Shown in pieces: positions 42,092-49,147 of a stretch of 64,000 bases of DNA (the first letter of the stretch is position 1; every line of letters starts with the position of its first letter). Origin of the DNA: Polynucleobacter sp. AP-Latsch-80-C2. GTDB lineage: Bacteria > Pseudomonadota > Gammaproteobacteria > Burkholderiales > Burkholderiaceae. The notes under the pieces are model-generated. The model was not told the DNA's origin. It saw only the letters and a program-made list of their open reading frames with translations, and ran no database searches. The DNA lies in NCBI RefSeq assembly GCF_018882185.1, contig NZ_JACVOY010000006.1:122220-186219 (forward strand), written 5' to 3'. The translations under genes and the position numbers were made by a program.

Positions 42092-42314
42092 GAATCATTC
42101 CTAGATCTACTGCCATCTGCATTAACAACCGGATGCGGGCATTAGCCTCCGCTGATCTTTGACGCTCTTCTTTGGTATAACCTTTACCTTGGTAGTTCCA
42201 ATGAAATTCATTTTTGAGACTCATTCCACCATGAAATTTACAACGCTGACGGCCAGAAATAGCATGGTTCTGGCATAAACCGCCGGATCGCTTCTTGGCT
42301 AGACATTTGGGCAT
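42078..42314 (-). CDS. small Cys/His HGG-motif protein of mobile elements
   Basis: This 78-residue basic protein begins MPKCLAKKRSGGLCQNHAIS and continues GRQRCKFHGGMSLKNEF. The pattern C-x-C-x2-H...C-x2-HGG looks like a small zinc site. Such HGG-motif proteins are common next to phage and island genes (recollection), but no function is assigned. A perfect inverted repeat lies 8 bases upstream of the ATG. The gene reads toward the polymerase-like gene and may be cotranscribed with it. Confidence 0.75.
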   Translation of the reverse strand: MPKCLAKKRSGGLCQNHAISGRQRCKFHGGMSLKNEFHWNYQGKGYTKEERQRSAEANARIRLLMQMAVDLGMIPKKR

Positions 42315-42321
42315 GCCTATA

Positions 42322-42349
42322 TTTTATAAAGATAGTAAACTTTATAAAA
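42322..42349. promoter_or_regulatory. inverted-repeat operator before the HGG gene
   Basis: A perfect 10-bp inverted repeat TTTTATAAAG-N8-CTTTATAAAA begins 8 bases upstream of the minus-strand ATG at 42314. It overlaps the place of a -10 element (TATAAA) and of the ribosome binding site, so binding would block expression. The binder is unknown; no repressor gene was recognised in the element. Confidence 0.6.
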
Positions 42350-42388
42350 GTGGATCTTGATAGCAGCGGATGGCAATCACCCGATAAT

Positions 42389-42410
42389 AAAAAAACCACC
42401 CGAAGGTGGT
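42389..42410 (-). terminator. intrinsic terminator of the autotransporter gene
   Basis: Minus strand: ACCACC-TTCG-GGTGGT followed by seven T residues. It lies 24 bases beyond the autotransporter stop at 42434. The stable TTCG loop adds strength. Confidence 0.88.
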
Positions 42411-42433
42411 CGCTAATTCAATCTTGATGAACC

Positions 42434-45217
42434 TTACATCCCCATCGTATAAGTGACCATCCCAGTCGTACTGCTCATGCCCGTCATTGAGTCTTGACGA
42501 TACAGTACAGATAGTCCAATCTGCGCATCTTTATGAAGCTTGTAGTAAGCAGCAGCCGTTGCTGTTGGTCGTACTTTATTCGGGTTGGGATTCAAAGCAA
42601 CAGGTGATAAACCATTGACGTTTGTTACGGTGTAGCTACCATTAGTCGTTTGCACATCAGCTTCCATACCAGCAGAAGCTGAGAGCGTAATTTCTTCATC
42701 TAAGCGGTGATTTGCTCCAACCCCTGCAAGAGCCGTAGTGGCGTTCATGGATAAAGAGCTATAGGCTAGTGGTACGAGAACATTACTCGCTTGTCCTTCA
42801 GAGTAACCATTCATCACGGTGGATAAGTATCTGGCACCTACATAAGGCGATACCGTGGTTCTGGTATCAATGCCAAAGTTGTACTTGGCTACGACATTAG
42901 CACCTTGGCTAGTGAGCGCTGTTGAACCACTTCCGGGTTCAGATGTTCCTACAACAGGGCGAGTAATGGTCATGCCTTTGTTGTTGTAACCCAAAGAGGC
43001 TTTCACTTCTGCTCCCAGTCCATCATCTTGCTCATTCCACACTGCAAACAGGCCACCCATTGGAGTGTTATTGCTATTACTGATAATGCCGTTTGGATTG
43101 GATGCTGAGAGGTTTTGATCTAAGTAAGCTCCGACTCTGATCTTATCGTTCACTTTATAAGCGCCAATCAGTAATGCACTAGTGGTTCCATTGATAAAGC
43201 TAGAAGAGCCTGTTTGACGACCACCAGCAGAGATACAGATACCGTTCTCACCAAAGAGAGAGCAGTCATACGTTAGTCCAGCAATCACGCCATTGGACTG
43301 CAAAGCGTACTGGGTTTGTAGGGATGAAGTGGTTGACTGTAGGGAAGACTGCGTGTCAGCAACAGAAGCACCAATAGTCATATTCCAAACGGTGCCACCA
43401 GTCTCTGGGGTGAGTTTAAAGAGGTAACCACCCGATGAACCAGCAGTATTCAGAAGATTGTTGGCTCCAACACCTGTCAAGACTGAGGTGTAAGTTAAGC
43501 CCGTGTAAACGACTGAACCAGCAGCAATCCCAAAAGTCATTTGACCTGCTGCTTTAGTGACTGCTAATTGACCGTAGCTGGATAAGCCGTTGACGATTAC
43601 TTGGTAGTTATTTGGCAAGTTACCAGATAAGGCTAAAGGGATTGCACCACCTTGCGCATTTTGCAAAGTGATGATGCGACCTTGGGTGTTATCAATACCG
43701 CCTAAGATGGTTCCAGCGTTAACTAGTAAATCAATCGTGTGGGGTGAGAGGTTTTGGATACCGGCAGTACCACCAGAGATGATCCCGTTGTTGGTCAGAT
43801 TGACGATTGTGGCATCGGGGGCGTTTACTAAACCGTAAGAAGTTCCAGACACAATCCCGTTATTGGTAATGCCGGGCGTAGTCCCTGTATTCGTAACCGC
43901 TGTTGTACCCGCCACCATGCTACCTGCGGCAATAGTTACGGTTGTACCATTAACTACTGCGTTGTTATTAGTTGAAGTAATAGCTCCATACGAAATTGTT
44001 AAATTTCCATAACGAGGTGTTGATGTTGTAGATGAGCCTCCACCATTACCACTACCGCCGCCATTATTGATGGCACTGACAATCAAATCCCAAATGGTTA
44101 GTGATCCGCTATGTAAGCCTAAAGAGTAGTTGTAACCTCCCGAAGTGCCTGTCAATCCACCAGCAAGATTGCCAGCTGCAAGTCCGCTAATTACTGAAGC
44201 ATAAGTACCGGCAGCAAGAGTTGATGAGCTAATACCAAAAGTGGTTGACCCGGAAAATGATGTTGCAGAAAAGGTACCAAATGATGAGGCGCTATTAACA
44301 ATGATGTTGTAGTTAGTAGGCAGAATGCCAGTGTAGGTTAATCCTGCTTGGGCATTATTCAGAGTAGAAATTGTTCCGGCATTTTGAATGCCGTATGAAC
44401 CTGAACCACCGGTAATGGTGCCGGTGTTGGTTATGGTTGAAGTAGCTCCTGAAGCTACATAGATGCCGGGAGCGCTCGATCCTGATGACCCCCCCACTCC
44501 TCCTGTTCCAGCAGCGCCACCAACCCCACCGCTCACCGTGCCGCTATTCACTAAATTTGAAGTGCCACTTAGATAAACCCCAACACCACCAGACCCGCCG
44601 TTAGCATTGTAAATTAAGCCATAACTAGCGCCTCCAACACCACCTGAGCCTCCTAGAATAGAGCCATTATTTGTAGTGGTTCCAGAGGTAATGATGGCAC
44701 CATATCCACCAGCTCCGCCACCACCGCCACCAGTATCAAAACCGCTTCCTGAGCCTCCAGCACCTCCAGCGCCTCCAGTGCCTCCTCTAACAGTAGCATT
44801 GTTAACCGCTGTTGCATTGATCACAATACCTGCGGCTCCCCCACCACCGCCACTACCGCCATGGGAAGAGTCACTGCTGACACCGCTGCCACCATTCACA
44901 CTAGAGGGGGTACCGCCTAGTCCTCCGCTACCACCGCCACTAACCGCACCGCCCACTCCACCAGTAATGCCGCCTCCCCCACCAGCACCCCCCTCTGGTG
45001 GAGTAGCACTGACAGTACCACTACCTCCCGTAGCTGTTGCCGTGCTGGCGCCTCCAGCCCCATTTACCCCTCCGCCAACACCACCACTTAAGGATTGTGC
45101 GATGCTATTGCCCATCAATAAGAACGATAGTGCAGCTATTGAACTGAGAGATGAAATCGTCCTGCAGACTTTTATTTGGTACCGATTATTTGATGGTTTG
45201 AGCGCAATATGGAACAT
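42434..45217 (-). CDS. glycine-rich autotransporter-type outer membrane protein
   Basis: This 927-residue protein has a type V secretion layout. An extended signal peptide ends near MGNSIA-QSLSGG. A passenger very rich in Gly/Ser/Thr follows, with GGxGG tracts (about 45-250). A second region of NNG/TNTGTI-type repeats (about 250-600), as in beta-helical passengers, comes next. The C-terminal beta-barrel starts near YALQSNGVIAGLTYDCSLFG (about 630-927). Two copies of a domain boundary block (LPTNYNIIVNSASSFGTFSA and LPNNYQVIVNGLSSYGQLAV) suggest internal duplication. The C-terminal residue is Met, not Phe/Trp. It is cargo of the moaC element; probably an adhesin or surface layer protein. Confidence 0.82.
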   Translation of the reverse strand: MFHIALKPSNNRYQIKVCRTISSLSSIAALSFLLMGNSIAQSLSGGVGGGVNGAGGASTATATGGSGTVSATPPEGGAGGGGGITGGVGGAVSGGGSGGLGGTPSSVNGGSGVSSDSSHGGSGGGGGAAGIVINATAVNNATVRGGTGGAGGAGGSGSGFDTGGGGGGAGGYGAIITSGTTTNNGSILGGSGGVGGASYGLIYNANGGSGGVGVYLSGTSNLVNSGTVSGGVGGAAGTGGVGGSSGSSAPGIYVASGATSTITNTGTITGGSGSYGIQNAGTISTLNNAQAGLTYTGILPTNYNIIVNSASSFGTFSATSFSGSTTFGISSSTLAAGTYASVISGLAAGNLAGGLTGTSGGYNYSLGLHSGSLTIWDLIVSAINNGGGSGNGGGSSTTSTPRYGNLTISYGAITSTNNNAVVNGTTVTIAAGSMVAGTTAVTNTGTTPGITNNGIVSGTSYGLVNAPDATIVNLTNNGIISGGTAGIQNLSPHTIDLLVNAGTILGGIDNTQGRIITLQNAQGGAIPLALSGNLPNNYQVIVNGLSSYGQLAVTKAAGQMTFGIAAGSVVYTGLTYTSVLTGVGANNLLNTAGSSGGYLFKLTPETGGTVWNMTIGASVADTQSSLQSTTSSLQTQYALQSNGVIAGLTYDCSLFGENGICISAGGRQTGSSSFINGTTSALLIGAYKVNDKIRVGAYLDQNLSASNPNGIISNSNNTPMGGLFAVWNEQDDGLGAEVKASLGYNNKGMTITRPVVGTSEPGSGSTALTSQGANVVAKYNFGIDTRTTVSPYVGARYLSTVMNGYSEGQASNVLVPLAYSSLSMNATTALAGVGANHRLDEEITLSASAGMEADVQTTNGSYTVTNVNGLSPVALNPNPNKVRPTATAAAYYKLHKDAQIGLSVLYRQDSMTGMSSTTGMVTYTMGM

Positions 45218-45269
45218 GGGTTTAATGCCTATCTATATCTTTGTAGTGACTGTAGTCTCAGGTTTAACC

Positions 45270-45308
45270 CAATTGCTTGAAATTATATTTGAACTTCATA
45301 AGCAATTG
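45270..45308. promoter_or_regulatory. inverted repeat around the -10 of the autotransporter gene
   Basis: CAATTGCTT and AAGCAATTG form a perfect 9-bp inverted repeat with 21 bases between. On the minus strand the spacer holds TATAAT, about 65 bases before the autotransporter start. No good -35 is seen, which fits an activator- or repressor-dependent promoter. The rest of the gap 45309-45592 holds only the TGTCCT box and no gene I can support. Confidence 0.45.
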
Positions 45309-45471
45309 ACCATTAGATAGCACTAAATCTAAGCCTTTGTTTGAGCGTATTCCTATGCAGGTATGGCGTATGGAACCAAAAAGCAAAAGGGGTGGTTGGG
45401 GTACGGTGGGGTCTGGATTGTCGGAATTACTGATGGGGTAGCCCTAACGTGATAATCTAACAACACCTGAT

Positions 45472-45491
45472 CTTGTCCTAATCCTGTCCTT
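45472..45491 (+). promoter_or_regulatory. right TGTCCT box (candidate integrase arm-type or excision site)
   Basis: TGTCCTAATCCTGTCCT matches the left box at 39282-39301 with one change and has the same orientation. It lies 131 bases inside the perfect right attachment repeat. Confidence 0.5.
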
Positions 45492-45592
45492 TTTGGATAT
45501 CAATTTCAGGCATTTATTAACCCTGACAAGAGTTAGTCAAACTGAAACTATTTTCTTCATCGCCCGCTATGCCCTATCGCATCAGCTTTTAT

Positions 45593-45727
45593 ATGGAAGC
45601 TCTCACCGCAGTCTAAGTTGCACTACTCACAATTTATGACATGTGCAAAGCAGTAGACCGAGGCATGGTTATGGGCGATATAAAACTCTTAGAAAAGAGT
45701 GGTGGCAAGAGTGGGGAGTGGAAGGCG
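45593..45727 (+). repeat. right attachment repeat (orphan moaC 3' fragment)
   Basis: This is a copy of the last part of moaC. Bases 45623-45727 are identical to 39118-39222; 45593-45622 match 39088-39117 except at four positions, one of which makes a TAA stop. After the repeat the frame ends GCG-TCC-TAA, unlike moaC GCG-ACT-GAG-TAG. There is no upstream moaC sequence, so this is a gene remnant and not a second enzyme. Confidence 0.92.
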
Positions 45728-45778
45728 TCCTAAGAGGCTATCCAAACTATACCCACAGAATCAATCAATCAGTTTTTC

Positions 45779-46945
45779 ATGCTGTCGCTTAAGAAAATAG
45801 TAAAAAACTGCGCGATCATCTGTGCAGTGGTTTTATGCACCCTCACCGTAGTCGATCTAATAGCTTATTTAGCCTCACCAAACCAAGGAATTGGCCTGGT
45901 CCCAGCTTACAAAAAGGATCGCTTTCAGGAAAAACTAAGAGAAGCAATTCATTACTTTCCGCGCGGATACAACACTGCTGACCAAGTGATGGGATTTGAT
46001 ATAGCAAAAAATGTGGCTCCAGTCACTTTCAACATGGCGGATGGAAGTTTCCCTATCTTCTCAAACGATATAGGCTGCTTTGATCACCACACCTTAGCTG
46101 AAATTAAAGCTGCCAAATCCTATGATTATTTTGCTGGTGATTCATTTGCTTGGGGTTATGGAAACTATGAACAAAATATTCCCTCTACCTATGAAAAGTT
46201 AAGCGGTCGATTTACCGTCAAGTGCGGAATCATCCATTCAGGGCAAAGACATCAGTTTGAAAAATTTCAACGCACTGTAAAACTTATTGGACACCCTCCA
46301 AAACGAGCCATCCTTACTTTTTATGAAAATGATGTGGCCAATGACTATGCATACCCACATACCACTGTCATAGATGGCTATGCGGTAGATCTCTATAAAT
46401 TTGATCCTAGCCAATTTCAACTCGTGCCTAGAGATATAAACCAAATCAAACAAGATATTGTGGGAGGAATAAATCCTGAGACACAGAGCTTAAACACCCA
46501 AGTGGATGCTTGGCTAGATGGGCATTCTTTGGTGTGGAATCTATTTAAGATAGGTGCTAAACAGGCCAAAGGAAAGGATCTCGCAACCATTTATGGAATT
46601 AGCGAAGGTGTCAACTATGGCAAAAATAAAGATTACGGAACCGCCGAGATAACCAAGAGGAATCGTGAAGGTCTGGATTTATGGATTAATGACGCTAAGA
46701 AACAAAAATATGAACTAGTGATAATTCTGATTCCACCAAAGATACATCATGCGAATACGAATTTTTATGGTGGTTTTCGAGATTATTTAGTTGTAAAGAA
46801 GGTTCGATTCCTCGATCTTACTCAACAATTCAACGCCTCCAAGAAGCGTTCTGAAGAACTATATTGGCTGAATGATGGACATCTTCATAATGAAGGAAAC
46901 ATATTTGTTGGGGGGTATTTAGCGAAAGAACTTAATAGCAAATGA
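45779..46945 (+). CDS. membrane-anchored SGNH/GDSL-hydrolase-like protein
   Basis: This 388-residue protein has an N-terminal signal or anchor helix (CAIICAVVLCTLTVVDLIAYLA). Block I of the SGNH fold is YFAGDSFAWGYGNYE (Ser near 122), a putative oxyanion/Asn block is ILTFYENDVANDY, and block V Asp/His is WLNDGHLHNEGN (about 361-367). AlgX/PatB-like relatives O-acetylate periplasmic polysaccharides; here the substrate is unknown. It starts 51 bases after the right attachment repeat and is probably the first host gene beyond the element. No good ribosome binding site is seen. Confidence 0.75.
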   Translation: MLSLKKIVKNCAIICAVVLCTLTVVDLIAYLASPNQGIGLVPAYKKDRFQEKLREAIHYFPRGYNTADQVMGFDIAKNVAPVTFNMADGSFPIFSNDIGCFDHHTLAEIKAAKSYDYFAGDSFAWGYGNYEQNIPSTYEKLSGRFTVKCGIIHSGQRHQFEKFQRTVKLIGHPPKRAILTFYENDVANDYAYPHTTVIDGYAVDLYKFDPSQFQLVPRDINQIKQDIVGGINPETQSLNTQVDAWLDGHSLVWNLFKIGAKQAKGKDLATIYGISEGVNYGKNKDYGTAEITKRNREGLDLWINDAKKQKYELVIILIPPKIHHANTNFYGGFRDYLVVKKVRFLDLTQQFNASKKRSEELYWLNDGHLHNEGNIFVGGYLAKELNSK

Positions 46946-46946
46946 T

Positions 46947-46969
46947 AAGGGTGCTGTCACTGCACCCTT
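46947..46969. terminator. hairpin after the SGNH gene
   Basis: AAGGGTGC-N7-GCACCCTT is a perfect 8-bp hairpin 1 base after the stop. It lacks a T tract in either direction, so it is only a weak or factor-dependent terminator, possibly for both convergent genes. Confidence 0.5.
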
Positions 46970-46994
46970 ATGATCCCGTGGGAGACATCGTGAT

Positions 46995-47876
46995 TTACCG
47001 CTTACCTCCAAATCCCCCAACCATTGATCCTGCTCCCGACCCCGCAACCGCGTAGGTTCCGCCAATTTCATTGATGCCTGGTCCATAAAATTTGCCATTC
47101 ATATTGCCTGACATACCATTGGCAGTAGTGGCGGTTCCGGTCATTGCATTTGTGCCGGCGGCATAACTTAAATTACCAGTCATATTTAGAGCGGGCGCAG
47201 AAAGAGTGCCGGCACCAGGGCCCCCAGTCACCGTAGTATTGGTAGTAGTAAATGCTACAGAGCGATTATCAAAAGTGACTACGGCAACCATATTTGCATT
47301 AGTTACGTATCCAAATTTTCCAGGATCAGCATAGTATCCAGTAGCGCCTCCGGTAAAAGTTAAAGAGCCTACTGCAGGTATTGCACTAACTGGAGATGGA
47401 CTTCCTACACTCACAGCATATGCTGGAGTAGTAGCATTACCATATGCACCCCAAGCCCCAAAGGTTTGATATTCAAAACCAAAGTAGGTTGGATTTGCAA
47501 ATGAGCCAACAGTAGTTTGTGATTTATTTAAGGCAATCGTAGTGGCACCACTAAAACCACTTTGCAAGGTATCCCCATTAGCAGCGCTAAAAGATGTCGA
47601 TCCAGTAGGGGTCGCTGCACTAATAGCTGAATAGATACCATTCCCGCCCAGCGTTAAGGTTGCCGTACCATCCGAATCCGCCTGAACTGAGGTTCCATCT
47701 AATGCCATTGTTGAGGTTGCTCCCCCCGTAAAACTTGCTGGGGTGTTGGCAGCAATAGTGGCAGACCAAGAGGTAAATGCGTTGGTTGAGGCTGAGCCTC
47801 CTGAAGAACTGCTGCTACTGCCTCCAGCGCAAGCGCTTATCAATATTGGCAAAAACACTAAAGTGATTTTTTTCAT
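46995..47876 (-). CDS. TbpB-like surface lipoprotein, probable Slam substrate (copy 2)
   Basis: This 293-residue lipoprotein has signal MKKITLVFLPILISAC with Cys at 16, then a flexible Ser/Gly linker. The body is strand-rich (FEYQTFGAWGAYG near the middle). It closes with GNMNGKFYGPGINEIGGTY and the terminal GGFGGKR, as in the C-terminal barrel of TbpB-like proteins. It is last in the order lipoprotein-Slam-lipoprotein and shares its two conserved blocks with the first lipoprotein. Surface display through the neighbouring Slam is inferred. Ligand unknown; TbpB relatives bind transferrin, haemoglobin or complement proteins, unlikely in a free-living freshwater bacterium. Confidence 0.85.
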   Translation of the reverse strand: MKKITLVFLPILISACAGGSSSSSSGGSASTNAFTSWSATIAANTPASFTGGATSTMALDGTSVQADSDGTATLTLGGNGIYSAISAATPTGSTSFSAANGDTLQSGFSGATTIALNKSQTTVGSFANPTYFGFEYQTFGAWGAYGNATTPAYAVSVGSPSPVSAIPAVGSLTFTGGATGYYADPGKFGYVTNANMVAVVTFDNRSVAFTTTNTTVTGGPGAGTLSAPALNMTGNLSYAAGTNAMTGTATTANGMSGNMNGKFYGPGINEIGGTYAVAGSGAGSMVGGFGGKR

Positions 47877-47945
47877 AATACATTTCCCTCATTAGTATTA
47901 ATTGTTTATAAACCCTATAAAGAATCTCGTAAAGACTGATCTTCC

Positions 47946-49124
47946 CTAGTAAACGTTTTTAAAGAAAATACCACCAAATAGCTTGTTATAGCTAAAAAAG
48001 GGGATATTGGAGTTATTAGTTTGATAGGTAATATCAATACTGGGGCGCAATCCTAGGATGTAGAGGTCTCTCTTTGTAATCGAGAGCCAATACAGCTGCC
48101 CCGAATCCCTTCTTACCTTACCCCACAGTGGATCTGAGTCCGAGTAGTTGCGCTGCAATATAGAAGCCTTTAAGTTCGCTTGAATATTTGTTGAGTCCCA
48201 AGCCACTTGAGTACCTAAAGTGCCGTAAAAACCATTTGACGTGTAAGCGGGCTGGCTAGCAAAAGTCTTATCGCCACCCACCTCTAAATTGAGCGTTAGA
48301 TCTCTTGTGATGTTGTGGTTATAAAAAAGATTTGCCTGTGTTTGAGAGCCCGATAGATAGGTGTAATTAGGATAAGTTAAAGGACCACCTTTTACAAAAA
48401 AACCATAGTAGTCTTGACTGGGTAAATTAAAGACCCATTTAGAAGAAACATAGGCGTAGTCAAATAAAGTAGTTCCACCATAGAGCATGCGCTCATAGCC
48501 CACTCGCAAATCTTTATAGTTGTAGTCTTGCCAACGCTTTACAAAACTGACGTCCATATCCTGCTTATTAAAGGCGCCAGTTTGATAGGTAGCAGTATTA
48601 ACGTTTGCTTGTGCAAAATAACCAGACTGAGGAACCAGTTCTCGTTCAGCCTCGACCCCCACTCCTAACCCTGTTTCTGAATTGGTATTGACTGCTGGCT
48701 GGTAAGACAGTGTTTGACCAAAAATACTAACTGTTCTAGCGCTGGTGATATAGCCAGGATTGGAGTCCTGATAAATCCCCACATAAAACTTAGCGGATTG
48801 CCTTTTTTGAATCTCGCTTAAATACCACTCAATCTTATCTCTGACAGCAATGGGTATCTCTTTGTTAATCACATCAATGAATTGTTCCTTAGCTTCAGAT
48901 AAGCGCCCTGCTAAATATAAACTTCTAGCCCACTCTAGTTGGATACGAGGCGCCAGGGTTTCTTGATAAAGCTCACCAAACAATGCCGCAGCAGCCTCAG
49001 GGTTGTAACCCATCATCCCGACGGCCTGTTCAAACTCTTTTTGCACAAGCGCAGGCTCACGGGCAACCGCAGCATATGACAGTTTTCCTATAAAGAAAAA
49101 GGGCGCTACAAGTAGCACCCTCAT
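47946..49124 (-). CDS. Slam-family outer membrane protein (surface lipoprotein assembly modulator, type XI secretion)
   Basis: This 392-residue outer membrane protein has a signal peptide ending near KLSYA-AV. A helical TPR-like periplasmic domain (about 25-115, including LEWARSLYLAGRLSEAKEQF) is followed by a beta-barrel (about 120-392), opening AKFYVGIYQDSNPGY and closing FSYNKLFGGIFFKNVY. This is the DUF560/Slam layout, though shorter than Neisseria Slam1 (about 490). Slams move lipoproteins to the cell surface; here it sits between two TbpB-like lipoprotein genes. The start is uncertain: upstream in-frame codons KRPLVTLL would give a better signal peptide but have only ATA (49151) or CTG as start. 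Confidence 0.82.
   Translation of the reverse strand: MRVLLVAPFFFIGKLSYAAVAREPALVQKEFEQAVGMMGYNPEAAAALFGELYQETLAPRIQLEWARSLYLAGRLSEAKEQFIDVINKEIPIAVRDKIEWYLSEIQKRQSAKFYVGIYQDSNPGYITSARTVSIFGQTLSYQPAVNTNSETGLGVGVEAERELVPQSGYFAQANVNTATYQTGAFNKQDMDVSFVKRWQDYNYKDLRVGYERMLYGGTTLFDYAYVSSKWVFNLPSQDYYGFFVKGGPLTYPNYTYLSGSQTQANLFYNHNITRDLTLNLEVGGDKTFASQPAYTSNGFYGTLGTQVAWDSTNIQANLKASILQRNYSDSDPLWGKVRRDSGQLYWLSITKRDLYILGLRPSIDITYQTNNSNIPFFSYNKLFGGIFFKNVY
49095..49120 (-). terminator. terminator-like hairpin at the start of the Slam gene
   Basis: Minus strand: GGGTGCTA-CTTG-TAGCGCCC followed by TTTTTC, an 8-bp stem with one G-T pair. It follows the first lipoprotein gene by 28 bases but lies inside the first codons of the Slam reading frame. 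It may lower Slam output relative to its lipoprotein substrate. Confidence 0.6.
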
Positions 49125-49147
49125 CAGGAGAGTTACGAGGGGGCGTT

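Larger units (their letters stand above)
39118..45727. mobile_element. 6.6-kb integrative element inserted at the 3' end of moaC
   Basis: A perfect 105-bp direct repeat (39118-39222 and 45623-45727) bounds a tyrosine integrase, a polymerase-like gene, a small HGG-motif gene and an autotransporter gene. The integrase is next to the left repeat and reads inward. Both ends carry a short subterminal box. No transposase, conjugation or capsid gene is seen, so the element is at most integratable or mobilisable with outside help. The site is a protein-coding gene end, not a tRNA. Confidence 0.85.

Noticed and set aside
44676..45320. 214-codon plus-strand frame rich in Pro (PPAPPAPP repeats)
   Set aside because: It is the antisense of the Gly-rich autotransporter passenger (GGN codons read backwards give NCC Pro). 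No start signal and no independent evidence.
45593..45727. Second moaC gene
   Set aside because: Only the last 135 bp are present, with a stop in the frame; it is the attachment-site copy.
46947..46969. Strong terminator after the SGNH gene
   Set aside because: The hairpin is perfect but no T tract follows on either strand, so it is listed only as a weak candidate.
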